In this document: positions 62,601 to 64,000 of the stretch, in pieces
Numbering within the stretch: the first letter of the stretch is position 1
Layout of the letters: every line of letters begins with the position of its first letter
From: Tubiluchus corallicola
Taxonomy: Eukaryota; Priapulida; Priapulimorpha; Priapulimorphida; Tubiluchidae
Length of the DNA stretch: 64,000 nt
Assembly (NCBI GenBank): GCA_030141605.1
Contig: JAQGDQ010000016.1
Location: 198,282 to 262,281, forward strand
Direction of reading: 5' to 3'
Translations under genes and position numbers: made by a program
Notes under the pieces: model-generated
Told to the model about the DNA's origin: nothing
Databases searched by the model: none
What the model saw: the letters and a program-made list of their open reading frames with translations, nothing else

Positions 62601-63538
62601 TAAGTATTTGCAAGCTCTATGAGCTTTATGAGAAATAGCTAAGCATGTGCTTGGGCACAAAGTCAAGTAGTGCCAAGCCTGGTTAGTAAATGGATGGGTA
62701 AATCATTTAATCTATGATGTGATATCTGGCAGTTTAACTTGTTGAAGAAGAACATAAGCACAGGCAAATGTGGTTAAGAAGGCTCTGCTTGTTCAATAGC
62801 TCTTGTTAGAAAACTTTTTTTGGTAATTAACTAAGTTGATCCTACAACAAGCACCTACACTAAGTAAACCCAGCCACTGATAGCTCTATCTCCAGCCTAC
62901 ACGGAGCTAAACTAAACAAAAAAGAACTTTTATAATCTCATAGATGCATTGGCACAAGACAATAATTCAGAATTCCGCATATTAACGTTTTCATCAGGCA
63001 CCTAACATGAGTTGCCCAAAATATAATTAACCATACAGCATTATTACATTAAGAATAATTATACAGTGAACTCATGAAACTACAGCTAGGTTTACATATG
63101 CTATAACACACTGCTATAACACAGTAGCTGAAAAACATATTTACATGAACAATAATGTGTTTGCAGTAGATTCTTAACACATGTATTATAGTAATGGTAA
63201 GCCTGGCTATAGTTTCAAAAGTGCATAATGTAATTATTCTTAATGTAAAAATTATTTTTAGCCAATTAAATCTTAATTTTAAGTCCCTGACAAAGATATT
63301 AATTTGCTAAAATGTGGTGAACTCACCTTATAACTTTAGGTTTTGTAATTTCTAACTTATACACTTTATATAGTCATCTTTATACAATCAAAATTTTTCA
63401 CAGAAAAAGGTAAGTACCAGTTCTGACATGCTCTATAAACCATGTCATTTGGCAATAATGTCTTCTGAGTTTGGTAATCAAAACACATACACTCTTCTTT
63501 TGGTACGCACTGTCCAGAATCATCAAATACAAGATCAC
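284..63538 (-). CDS. Giant secreted SCO-spondin-like multidomain protein (partial at both ends, 63 exons)
   Basis: A single minus-strand gene spans the window. I joined 63 exons using GT donors and AG acceptors; each junction preserves phase, giving roughly 6,570 codons with no stop. Domain order: TIL/E end, TIL-E, VWD, C8, TIL-E, six LDLa, two F5/8C, LDLa, then thirteen F5/8C domains, most with a repetitive insert. Neither start codon nor stop codon is in the window. VWD/TIL/LDLa/F5/8C proteins are cysteine-rich extracellular proteins (SCO-spondin, hemocytin, gel-forming mucin relatives, sea-star foot protein); secretion is inferred because the signal peptide is out of range. The closest vertebrate layout I know is SCO-spondin, but no thrombospondin type 1 repeats are seen here. 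The two ends could in principle belong to adjacent genes, but the unbroken frame argues for one. Confidence 0.85.
1505..1712. repeat. AAT and ATC triplet runs
   Basis: An (AAT)n run at about 1508-1526 and an (ATC)n run at about 1681-1707 lie in the intron between domains 14 and 15 (1281-1984). Nothing else is seen in that intron. Confidence 0.8.
1985..5016 (-). CDS. F5/8 type C domain 14, long-spacer cassette with 20 repeat units (3 exons)
   Basis: Exons 5016-4918 (A), 4043-2590 (B) and 2141-1985 (C). [22 protein letters not shown] starts [17 protein letters not shown] and has the largest array, 20 units, with several unit types not seen elsewhere ([20 protein letters not shown]). C is diverged ([35 protein letters not shown]) and four residues longer than the others. 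Introns are unlike those of cassettes 5-13. So B has been homogenised with the array while A, C and the introns look older. Confidence 0.87.
2707..3366 (-). repeat. 33-bp coding repeat, 20 units (domain 14)
   Basis: Twenty exact 33-base units in frame, each an 11-residue GTxxTNxxxKx variant, counting the degenerate first unit ([11 protein letters not shown]). Confidence 0.93.
5017..6681 (-). other. Intron between domains 13 and 14, unique part
   Basis: AT-rich; apart from the tRNA-like element near 5.45 kb nothing is recognised. It does not match the array introns, so the homologous array stops at about 6.68 kb. Confidence 0.65.
5448..5530 (+). mobile_element. tRNA-like sequence, probable SINE head
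   Basis: A hairpin gcac-taaaa-gtgc resembling an anticodon arm is followed by GTTCAAGTC, a good match to the RNA polymerase III B box. The A box is poor and the acceptor stem does not pair well, so this is a tRNA-derived element or relic and not a functional tRNA. It lies in the intron between domains 13 and 14. Confidence 0.4.
6682..7108 (-). pseudogene. Two truncated exon-C relics downstream of domain 13
   Basis: At 6682-6733 and 7057-7108 the minus strand reads the last part of exon C ([14 protein letters not shown]) followed by a donor-like GT (GTACAATG and GTATGT). The 5' half of the exon and its acceptor are missing; in both, homology breaks at the same point and continues into sequence found elsewhere in inter-cassette introns. 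The two relics and the true exon C (7388) are spaced about 375 and 331 bases, so a small segment was tandemly duplicated after the truncation. Not expected to be spliced in. Confidence 0.72.
7118..7217. other. Assembly gap of 100 N
   Basis: Exactly 100 unknown bases, the usual placeholder for a gap of unknown size. By comparison with the sister copy, 6743-6855 (113 bases) should fill it if the local duplication is simple. It lies inside the repetitive array, so collapsed or missing cassettes cannot be ruled out. Confidence 0.95.
7388..9194 (-). CDS. F5/8 type C domain 13, variant long-spacer cassette (3 exons)
   Basis: Exons 9194-9096 (A), 8961-7784 (B) and 7532-7388 (C). B has ten repeat units. 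Just after the KVQYKPYG strand it carries a private segment ([24 protein letters not shown]) in place of [11 protein letters not shown], then rejoins the shared acidic spacer. This looks like recombination with another cassette or retention of an older sequence. Two truncated copies of its exon C lie just downstream, next to an assembly gap. Confidence 0.88.
7901..8230 (-). repeat. 33-bp coding repeat, 10 units (domain 13)
   Basis: Ten units in frame. AG-type (NAGxKx) and VR/VG-type (NVRRKF, NVGQKV) units alternate. Confidence 0.93.
10169..12182 (-). CDS. F5/8 type C domain 12, long-spacer cassette with 18 repeat units (3 exons)
   Basis: Exons 12182-12084 (A), 11949-10562 (B) and 10313-10169 (C). 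B is 1388 bases, exactly 132 bases (four 11-residue units) longer than in domains 9-11. The extra block repeats the pattern SKS / RRKF / AKV / GQK, so expansion happened in 44-residue steps. The spacer and signature ([14 protein letters not shown]) agree with domain 10, its partner in the dimer duplication. Confidence 0.9.
10679..11272 (-). repeat. 33-bp coding repeat, 18 units (domain 12)
   Basis: Eighteen units in frame. The four-unit block SKS / RRKF / AKV / GQK is repeated three times, showing a 132-base higher-order period. Confidence 0.93.
13150..15030 (-). CDS. F5/8 type C domain 11, long-spacer cassette (3 exons)
   Basis: Exons 15030-14932 (A), 14798-13543 (B) and 13294-13150 (C). 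Nearly identical to domain 9, including the KFWTQ unit and 14-unit array. The acceptor of B is intact (CAG followed by ATGGTGATGG) despite a one-base deletion just upstream in the intron compared with domain 9. First half of the second 5.6 kb dimer. Confidence 0.9.
13660..14121 (-). repeat. 33-bp coding repeat, 14 units (domain 11)
   Basis: Fourteen units in frame, with one WTQATNAG unit replacing GTQ; same order of unit types as the array at 19239-19700. Confidence 0.93.
15879..17760 (-). CDS. F5/8 type C domain 10, long-spacer cassette (3 exons)
   Basis: Exons 17760-17662 (A), 17527-16272 (B) and 16023-15879 (C). B has 14 units and the subtype signature [14 protein letters not shown], shared with domains 12 and 13, where domains 9 and 11 have [14 protein letters not shown]. 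One unit reads GTQPTNAG. Exon A differs from its neighbours outside the exon only. It is the second half of the 5.6 kb dimer. Confidence 0.9.
16389..16850 (-). repeat. 33-bp coding repeat, 14 units (domain 10)
   Basis: Fourteen units in frame; the first degenerate unit is [11 protein letters not shown]. Confidence 0.93.
18729..20610 (-). CDS. F5/8 type C domain 9, long-spacer cassette (3 exons)
   Basis: Exons 20610-20512 (A), 20377-19122 (B) and 18873-18729 (C). The 418-codon B exon holds an acidic Pro/Ser-rich spacer of about 130 residues ([42 protein letters not shown]) followed by 14 repeat units and [13 protein letters not shown]. Its repeat array, including the rare KFWTQ unit, matches domain 11 nearly exactly, 5579 bases away, marking a dimeric duplication. 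C begins [11 protein letters not shown]. Confidence 0.9.
19239..19700 (-). repeat. 33-bp coding repeat, 14 units (domain 9)
   Basis: Fourteen units in frame, unit-for-unit equal in type to the array of domain 11. Confidence 0.93.
21458..23036 (-). CDS. F5/8 type C domain 8, short-spacer cassette (3 exons)
   Basis: Exons 23036-22938 (A), 22806-21851 (B) and 21602-21458 (C). Same 956-base B exon and ten repeat units as 5-7, but with more substitutions: ANLPQKV for ANLRQKV at the array start, a NADSKS unit for NAGSKS, and SAIIADV for SAIIPDV in the spacer. It is the most diverged of the four short-spacer cassettes and borders the long-spacer set; its downstream intron (20611-21457) is of the long-spacer family, so the boundary between array types falls here. 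Confidence 0.9.
21968..22297 (-). repeat. 33-bp coding repeat, 10 units (domain 8)
   Basis: Ten units in frame with private changes (NADSKS, ANLPQKV). Confidence 0.93.
23872..25788 (-). CDS. F5/8 type C domain 7, short-spacer cassette with LINE in its intron (3 exons)
   Basis: Exons 25788-25690 (A), 25558-24603 (B) and 24016-23872 (C). B is 2421 bases from B of domain 6 and has the same 956-base length and ten 11-residue units. The B-to-C intron is 338 bases longer than in domain 6, fully explained by a 335-base LINE fragment plus a 3-base target duplication. Coding sequence and splice sites are undisturbed. Confidence 0.9.
24231..24565 (+). mobile_element. 5'-truncated non-LTR retrotransposon (LINE) 3' end in the B/C intron of domain 7
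   Basis: The 335-base insert is absent from the otherwise matching introns of domains 5 and 6. It contains a plus-strand frame (24231-24419) ending [19 protein letters not shown] ... RNLVN and a TAA stop; the CxxC-x8-H-x3-C motif near the C terminus is typical of non-LTR reverse-transcriptase proteins. After the stop there is a short 3' UTR with two potential hairpins and a CGCAAT-repeat tail. A 3-base ACA duplication flanks it within a CA microsatellite. Clade is undetermined. It lies opposite to the host gene. Confidence 0.82.
24720..25049 (-). repeat. 33-bp coding repeat, 10 units (domain 7)
   Basis: Ten units in frame, almost the same as the arrays of domains 5 and 6. Confidence 0.93.
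26631..28209 (-). CDS. F5/8 type C domain 6, short-spacer cassette (3 exons)
   Basis: Exons 28209-28111 (A), 27979-27024 (B) and 26775-26631 (C). B and C lie exactly 2421 bases from those of domain 5 and are nearly the same sequence. B has ten 11-residue units. One change alters the conserved motif before the cleavage-like site: RKTVVKRQ here for RKSVVKRQ elsewhere. Between B and C this copy keeps the empty target site (catacacacacac) that is interrupted by a LINE in domain 7. Confidence 0.9.
27141..27470 (-). repeat. 33-bp coding repeat, 10 units (domain 6)
   Basis: Ten units in frame. Shares with domain 5 the rare GTKATNAG and GRKIGTQ variants. Confidence 0.93.
29052..30619 (-). CDS. F5/8 type C domain 5, short-spacer cassette (3 exons)
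   Basis: Exons 30619-30521 (A), 30400-29445 (B) and 29196-29052 (C). [35 protein letters not shown] opens [19 protein letters not shown] and [53 protein letters not shown]. The insert has a Pro-rich spacer ([14 protein letters not shown]) and ten 11-residue units, then [23 protein letters not shown]. Almost identical to domain 6, introns included, apart from a few substitutions (for example TSHCD here for TSDCD) and an 11-base deletion in intron A/B. Lacks a clear GW motif, as do all array copies. Confidence 0.9.
29562..29891 (-). repeat. 33-bp coding repeat, 10 units (domain 5)
   Basis: Ten units in frame, unit types identical to domain 6. Confidence 0.93.
31244..33655 (-). CDS. F5/8 type C domain 4 with Pro/Ala-rich and GT-repeat insert (3 exons)
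   Basis: Exons 33655-33557 (A), 33058-32262 (B) and 31385-31244 (C). [17 protein letters not shown] begins [17 protein letters not shown] and runs through [38 protein letters not shown] and [11 protein letters not shown]. The insert in B first has a Pro/Ala/Val-rich stretch, then about six 11-residue repeats near [11 protein letters not shown], then [14 protein letters not shown] and a short acidic tail with one Cys. Its repeats are intermediate between domain 3 (8-residue) and domains 5-14 (regular 11-residue), so it looks like the founder type of the array. Intron A/B carries an unrelated open frame at 33151-33546. Confidence 0.87.
31386..32261 (-). other. B/C intron of domain 4
   Basis: 876 bases of AT-rich sequence that differ from B/C introns of cassettes 5-13. 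No repeats or coding signal are seen. Confidence 0.65.
32370..32610 (-). repeat. Degenerate 33-bp coding repeat (domain 4)
   Basis: About six units of the form GTKxGTxxTNx with less regular Lys/Arg positions, followed by an irregular tail ([19 protein letters not shown]). Ends are approximate. Confidence 0.8.
33151..33546 (+). other. Unassigned 131-codon open frame inside the A/B intron of domain 4
   Basis: A plus-strand frame of 131 codons with a CQLCNSQG motif, in a segment clearly richer in GC than the flanking intron. The minus strand of the same segment also has open frames (one with [10 protein letters not shown]). The matching cassettes have no such sequence, so it is an insertion or old transposon or pseudogene fragment. 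I do not recognise the family and see no terminal repeats. Not claimed as a gene. Confidence 0.35.
34040..39898 (-). CDS. F5/8 type C domain 3 with insert in a separate exon (4 exons)
   Basis: Exons 39898-39788 (A), 38523-38357 (B), 35544-34921 (insert) and 34169-34040 (C). A reads [19 protein letters not shown] and [16 protein letters not shown] reads [21 protein letters not shown] and [12 protein letters not shown] reads [12 protein letters not shown] and [14 protein letters not shown]. The 208-codon insert exon is phase 0-0. It holds STRVKRQSS, which includes a furin-type RVKR site, then about eight imperfect 8-residue GTxxxxKx repeats, then a long Pro/Ala/Val/Thr-rich stretch. Here the insert is a cassette exon placed exactly at the B/C junction, whereas in domains 4-14 it is part of exon B. 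The order (cleavage motif, repeats, Pro-rich) is the reverse of the later domains. Confidence 0.83.
35270..35480 (-). repeat. 24-bp-class coding repeat (domain 3 insert exon)
   Basis: About eight imperfect units of the form GTxxxxKx ([32 protein letters not shown]). The unit is mostly 8 residues long rather than 11, with one 11-residue unit. Ends are approximate. Confidence 0.78.
35870..35960 (+). repeat. Dispersed repeat, copy 1 (SINE-like)
   Basis: Contains an A-box-like TGGTTAGTGAGTG and a segment (ccaagcctag..tgtaaatggatgg) that recurs with changes at 62673-62700. Two copies in the window suggest a dispersed family. Identity is unknown. Confidence 0.35.
36367..36406. repeat. TA microsatellite
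   Basis: About 20 AT dinucleotides in the domain 3 intron; a second shorter run lies at 36846-36869. Confidence 0.95.
38524..39787 (-). other. A/B intron of domain 3
   Basis: 1.26 kb of AT-rich sequence. A somewhat GC-richer patch at about 39240-39370 has no recognisable content. Confidence 0.6.
39899..40791 (-). other. Intron between LDLa 7 and domain 3
   Basis: AT-rich, no feature recognised. Confidence 0.6.
40792..40897 (-). CDS. LDL receptor class A repeat 7
   Basis: One exon, phase 0 in and phase 1 out: [19 protein letters not shown], then [16 protein letters not shown]. It has six Cys and the acidic cluster. This LDLa sits after two F5/8C domains, an order (LDLa array, F5/8C, LDLa) also known from SCO-spondin. 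Its phase differs from repeats 2-6, so it was not produced by simple duplication of a 1-1 exon. Confidence 0.87.
41192..41253 (-). CDS. Linker exon between F5/8C 2 and LDLa 7
   Basis: A 62-base exon (phase 1 in, phase 0 out) encoding [21 protein letters not shown]. Acceptor TTTTAG and donor GTAAGT are both good, and it is needed to bring LDLa 7 into frame. It is Pro/Ser/Gly-rich and has no Cys, which suits an exposed linker. No domain is recognised. Confidence 0.7.
41254..42301 (-). other. Intron between F5/8C 2 and the linker exon
   Basis: AT-rich. Contains a small cluster of agtacgattttag-type direct repeats (about 41489-41541) and the tRNA-like element at 42.12-42.22 kb. Confidence 0.65.
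42115..42215 (-). mobile_element. tRNA-like sequence, probable SINE head
   Basis: On the minus strand a gaac-taaa-gttc hairpin is followed by GGTTCGAAATC, a B-box match. Layout is the same as at 5448-5530, which suggests one tRNA-derived family. Limits and tail are uncertain. Confidence 0.4.
42302..42996 (-). CDS. F5/8 type C domain 2 (exons AB fused, C)
   Basis: Exon 42996-42710 encodes what is split into A and B in other domains ([53 protein letters not shown]). Exon 42440-42302 is the C part ([30 protein letters not shown]). It retains the GW.P motif typical of discoidin domains and carries no insert. The missing A/B intron may be a loss or an ancestral state. Confidence 0.87.
43590..44986 (-). 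CDS. F5/8 type C (discoidin) domain 1 (exons A, B, C)
   Basis: Exons 44986-44846, 44631-44492 and 43731-43590, with introns in phase 1 and 0. It opens with [19 protein letters not shown] (the usual C..AL..G.I..QI start), has [30 protein letters not shown] and SEDGQEF, then closes with [11 protein letters not shown] and [11 protein letters not shown]. These are the standard strands of the F5/8C jelly-roll fold, with first and last Cys to close it. F5/8C domains bind glycans, phospholipids or collagen-type ligands. This copy has no insert and sets the baseline for the later domains. Confidence 0.87.
44987..45889 (-). other. Intron between LDLa 6 and F5/8C 1
   Basis: AT-rich with A-runs, no feature recognised. 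The introns 43732-44491, 42997-43589 and 46010-46974 are likewise featureless. Confidence 0.6.
45890..46009 (-). CDS. LDL receptor class A repeat 6
   Basis: A phase 1-1 exon: [35 protein letters not shown], followed by TKPG as a short tail. The exon completes the split Cys of repeat 5 and ends one base into the codon that opens the first F5/8C domain, so the LDLa array joins the discoidin region directly. Confidence 0.87.
46975..47076 (-). CDS. LDL receptor class A repeat 5 (shortened acidic loop)
   Basis: A phase 1-1 exon reading [32 protein letters not shown], written here only as its Cys frame: [26 protein letters not shown]. The last acidic loop is two residues shorter than in repeats 1-4 and lacks the SDE serine, so calcium binding could be weaker. 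The final Cys codon is split by the donor at 46974. Confidence 0.85.
47220..47735. repeat. GAT-rich simple-sequence tract
   Basis: About 500 bases dominated by GAT/GAC/AAT triplets, with a pure GAT run near 47615-47645. It fills most of the intron between LDLa 4 and 5. Open frames rich in Ser or Ile here are products of the simple sequence. Confidence 0.9.
47826..47942 (-). CDS. LDL receptor class A repeat 4
   Basis: A single phase 1-1 exon starting [18 protein letters not shown] and ending [16 protein letters not shown]. It has a complete LDLa cysteine and acidic pattern. The intron downstream of it (47077-47825) is a long GAT-rich simple-sequence tract, but the donor AACTGCA/GTAAGT is intact. 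Confidence 0.9.
48403..48525 (-). CDS. LDL receptor class A repeat 3
   Basis: A single phase 1-1 exon. It begins with a short Pro run (PPPQCS), then [19 protein letters not shown] and ends DNSDESYC. Two extra residues sit between the fifth Cys and the acidic cluster compared with its neighbours ([10 protein letters not shown]), a minor loop change. Confidence 0.9.
48822..48938 (-). CDS. LDL receptor class A repeat 2
   Basis: One exon encodes one LDLa repeat with phase 1 introns on both sides. It reads [19 protein letters not shown] then [16 protein letters not shown]. The six Cys and the D..D.SDE calcium cluster are present. LDLa repeats are small calcium-dependent ligand-binding modules; the ligand is unknown. 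Confidence 0.9.
49480..49800. other. GC-richer island in the LDLa 1-2 intron, unidentified insertion
   Basis: The stretch (cgctgaaggcgttgatc, ccagatctggcctcttaagc, cagagaatagaaatttccg) is much richer in GC than its surroundings and contains a 74-codon minus-strand frame. It has a local hairpin around cactgtttttgcagtg. Its composition suggests a foreign insertion, perhaps a transposon relic. Both sides (49000-49100 and 50095-50160) have aagttcaagttc-type runs, possibly borders. Identity unknown. Confidence 0.35.
50358..51448 (-). CDS. TIL-E module after C8, and first LDLa repeat (3 exons)
   Basis: Exon 51448-51299 is a TIL domain ([20 protein letters not shown], ending [11 protein letters not shown]). 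Exon 50768-50675 continues with [12 protein letters not shown] and an E-module segment [12 protein letters not shown]. Exon 50521-50358 finishes it ([11 protein letters not shown]) and runs without a break into LDL receptor class A repeat 1: [29 protein letters not shown], with all six Cys and the acidic calcium-binding set. So the D assembly and the LDLa array share an exon, which supports one continuous protein. This last exon ends in phase 1, as do all following LDLa exons. Confidence 0.88.
50800..51115 (-). other. Long polypyrimidine tract before the acceptor of exon 50768-50675
   Basis: On the minus (sense) strand about 300 bases are almost entirely C and T, just upstream of the acceptor at 50769-50770. 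Polypyrimidine tracts recruit U2AF and PTB; one this long is unusual. Overlapping Phe/Ser/Leu-rich open frames here are artefacts of the composition. Confidence 0.6.
51449..56007 (-). other. Large intron (4.6 kb) between C8 and TIL exons
   Basis: AT-rich non-coding sequence. It holds the foldback element at 55.36-55.60 kb. A 78-codon minus-strand frame at 53916-54152 ([19 protein letters not shown]) is flanked by broken frames and may be transposon-derived; I could not place it. Nothing else is supported. Confidence 0.7.
55357..55596. mobile_element. Foldback (MITE-like) element in the C8-to-TIL intron
   Basis: The left arm (cttaagcaaagac, then cttttattcagacacaatat) is repeated in imperfect inverse at the right end (atattgtgtctgaataaaag, then ..tccttaagc), arms of about 60 bases. 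A second smaller inverted pair around gtcacaatgttgac lies in the centre. No coding frame. Family unknown; outer limits and target duplication were not resolved. Confidence 0.65.
56008..56585 (-). CDS. C8 domain (2 exons)
   Basis: Exons 56585-56452 and 56117-56008 follow the VWD domain. The first reads [16 protein letters not shown] then [10 protein letters not shown]; the second reads [22 protein letters not shown] and ends with WRSQELC. This is the C8 pattern of paired cysteines and the FAxxC..G..V.WR run. The donor of the first exon lies in a 44-bp tandem repeat that copies the donor several more times downstream (see the repeat at 56165-56480); the copy at 56451 is the one that keeps frame. 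The second exon ends one base into the codon completed by the TIL exon at 51448. Confidence 0.87.
56165..56480 (-). repeat. 44-bp minisatellite that includes a splice donor
   Basis: About six to seven imperfect copies of a 44-base unit, the rightmost of which is the actual 3' end of the first C8 exon plus its GTACGT donor (56446-56451). Further copies repeat the exon end and donor (for example GCTTGCAG/GTACGT near 56407 and GCTTGCAG/GTATGT near 56275). Copies furthest from the exon are the most diverged. Confidence 0.8.
57902..58493. mobile_element. piggyBac-type MITE in the intron between VWD and C8 exons
   Basis: A 592-base element starts CCCTTTCACTAC and ends with the near-inverse GTAGCGAAAGGG (one mismatch in 12). 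It is flanked on both sides by TTAA (57898-57901 and 58494-58497), the target site of piggyBac transposases, whose termini also start with CCC. No transposase frame is present, so it is non-autonomous. It is more GC-rich at its left part than the surrounding intron. Confidence 0.8.
58563..60451 (-). CDS. von Willebrand factor type D (VWD) domain (3 exons)
   Basis: Exons 60451-60225, 59531-59411 and 58774-58563 encode a VWD domain beginning [14 protein letters not shown] and ending near PEFAKTW-like sequence ([15 protein letters not shown]). Core markers are the TFDGKAYDF strand, a [11 protein letters not shown] strand, LTVLWDGG and [19 protein letters not shown] domains bind calcium through the GNFDG..NDF loop and drive assembly of mucins and VWF. 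Two departures are visible: the GDPH autocleavage motif found in many VWD domains is replaced (GESHY), and the CGLCG motif linked to disulfide multimerisation lacks its first Cys (AGLCG). The exon pieces join in frame with phases 0 and 1. Confidence 0.88.
58916..59210 (-). repeat. Imperfect direct duplication in the VWD intron
   Basis: Segments around 58916-59030 and 59049-59210 share long stretches, including aagacttcaatata and aagtatgtagaaaaattag, then ctactaaggcataaca. This is a local duplication in an intron with no coding content. Confidence 0.6.
61112..62352 (-). CDS. TIL-E module upstream of the VWD domain (3 exons)
   Basis: Exons 62352-62154, 61682-61588 and 61161-61112. The first finishes the preceding E module ([11 protein letters not shown]) and begins a TIL domain ([30 protein letters not shown]). 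The second completes TIL with [12 protein letters not shown] and opens the E segment; the third ends it with [18 protein letters not shown]. Spacing of cysteines fits trypsin-inhibitor-like (TIL) and VWC-type E modules, which pack against the following VWD domain. Phases join as 1-base, 0, 2-base and then 1. All borders have GT/AG. No protease-inhibitory function is implied; in D assemblies TIL is structural. Confidence 0.84.
62353..63417 (-). other. Intron at the 5' end of the visible gene
   Basis: Holds the SINE-like copy near 62.67 kb; nothing else is seen. The introns 60452-61111 and 61683-62153 and the stretch 63539-64000 show no feature, and neither does 1-283 at the other end. Confidence 0.6.
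62640..62710 (+). repeat. Dispersed repeat, copy 2 (SINE-like)
   Basis: Shares gccaagcctgg..agtaaatggatggg with 35918-35935 in the other large intron. Only this core is shared clearly. Confidence 0.35.
63418..63538 (-). CDS. Exon: end of a TIL domain plus start of its VWC/E-like module
   Basis: The exon runs 63538 to 63418 (acceptor AG at 63539-63540, donor GTACTT after 63418). It reads as the C-terminal TIL signature [17 protein letters not shown] followed by a CxC and a [11 protein letters not shown] segment, the usual lead-in to the VWC-like E module that follows TIL in von Willebrand D assemblies. It enters in phase 1 and ends with TG of a split Cys codon completed by the next exon. The rest of this TIL domain lies beyond 64000, so at least one more D-type unit is expected upstream. 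Confidence 0.82.
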
Positions 63539-64000
63539 CTTAAACAAATTAAATAAAACCTTGTTACAATAGTTGCTTTATCATAAAATTATGGCTAGTA
63601 AAACTGCCAGATACGGTCCAAAATTAATCAGATACATAATACAGTTAACAAAAGCTTGCTAAAACCTGCTGGGTAACTGCTGATTAATCTAAAGCTAGAA
63701 AAAGCCTACTACAACTCCCTTTCATTATTGCAACAGTTATGGTGCTATGATGTATTGACATTAGATGCCACTTACAACAGCAGGTTCCCACAGATTTTTT
63801 AAATAACATTACTGACTTTTTCATGACCAAATACTGAGTTTCCATGACCAAGATAAGCATAAATTGCATTAACAGTATACATATTCAAATATTTTTGAGT
63901 ATGGACATTCATACATATACAGATATATATAATGTGTCAGCACAGTTGCAGTAGTGCTAACGAAATTACACCAATCACGTCAAATAAACTTTCTTAATCC

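Overview
This looks like a window of animal (metazoan) nuclear DNA, AT-rich, with long non-coding stretches between short exons bounded by GT/AG. Nothing in it is prokaryotic. I could assemble one coherent gene. It lies on the minus strand and runs through the whole window, entering at the right (5' part missing, beyond 64000) and leaving at the left (3' part missing, beyond 1). I placed 63 exons by hand. Every junction keeps the reading frame, giving about 6,570 residues from this window alone. The lineage cannot be fixed from the sequence; a non-vertebrate animal is likely because of the domain expansion and general style.

Order in the direction of translation, right to left. (1) 63.5-50.4 kb: a von Willebrand-type D assembly (end of a TIL/E module, a complete TIL-E module, one VWD domain, C8, then TIL-E). 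(2) 50.5-45.9 kb: six LDL-receptor class A (LDLa) repeats. (3) 45.0-42.3 kb: two ordinary F5/8 type C (discoidin) domains. (4) 41.3-40.8 kb: a linker exon and a seventh LDLa. (5) 39.9-0.3 kb: at least thirteen more F5/8C domains. The order D assembly, LDLa array, F5/8C, LDLa recalls SCO-spondin, and the vocabulary also matches hemocytin-like proteins and sea-star foot adhesive proteins. I call it a giant secreted SCO-spondin-like protein.

The unusual part is region 5. Eleven consecutive F5/8C domains (4 to 14), and domain 3 in another arrangement, have their fold interrupted by a large low-complexity insert: an acidic or Pro/Ala-rich spacer plus a strongly basic Thr/Gly/Lys/Arg array. In domains 5-14 the array is an exact 11-residue (33-bp) repeat of the form GTxxTNxxxKx, with 10, 14, 18 or 20 units per domain, followed by a conserved VKRQ motif. 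Each domain is encoded by three exons (A: first strands; B: middle plus insert; C: last strands), with phase 1, 0, 1 introns, so the three-exon cassette can be duplicated without shifting the frame. Cassettes 5-14 form a young tandem array, introns included: 5-8 are about 2.4 kb each, 9-12 form two copies of a ~5.6 kb dimer, and 13-14 are diverged edge copies. Cassette 7 carries a 335-bp LINE 3' end; two truncated exon-C relics lie near a 100-N gap at 7118-7217.

Introns hold mobile and simple repeats: a piggyBac-type MITE with TTAA flanks (57902-58493), a foldback element (55.36-55.60 kb), two tRNA-like SINE candidates, microsatellites, and a 44-bp minisatellite that duplicates a splice donor of the C8-coding exon. 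I found no rRNA, functional tRNA, CRISPR array or second convincing gene. All long plus-strand open frames inside cassettes are antisense shadows of the 33-bp repeats.
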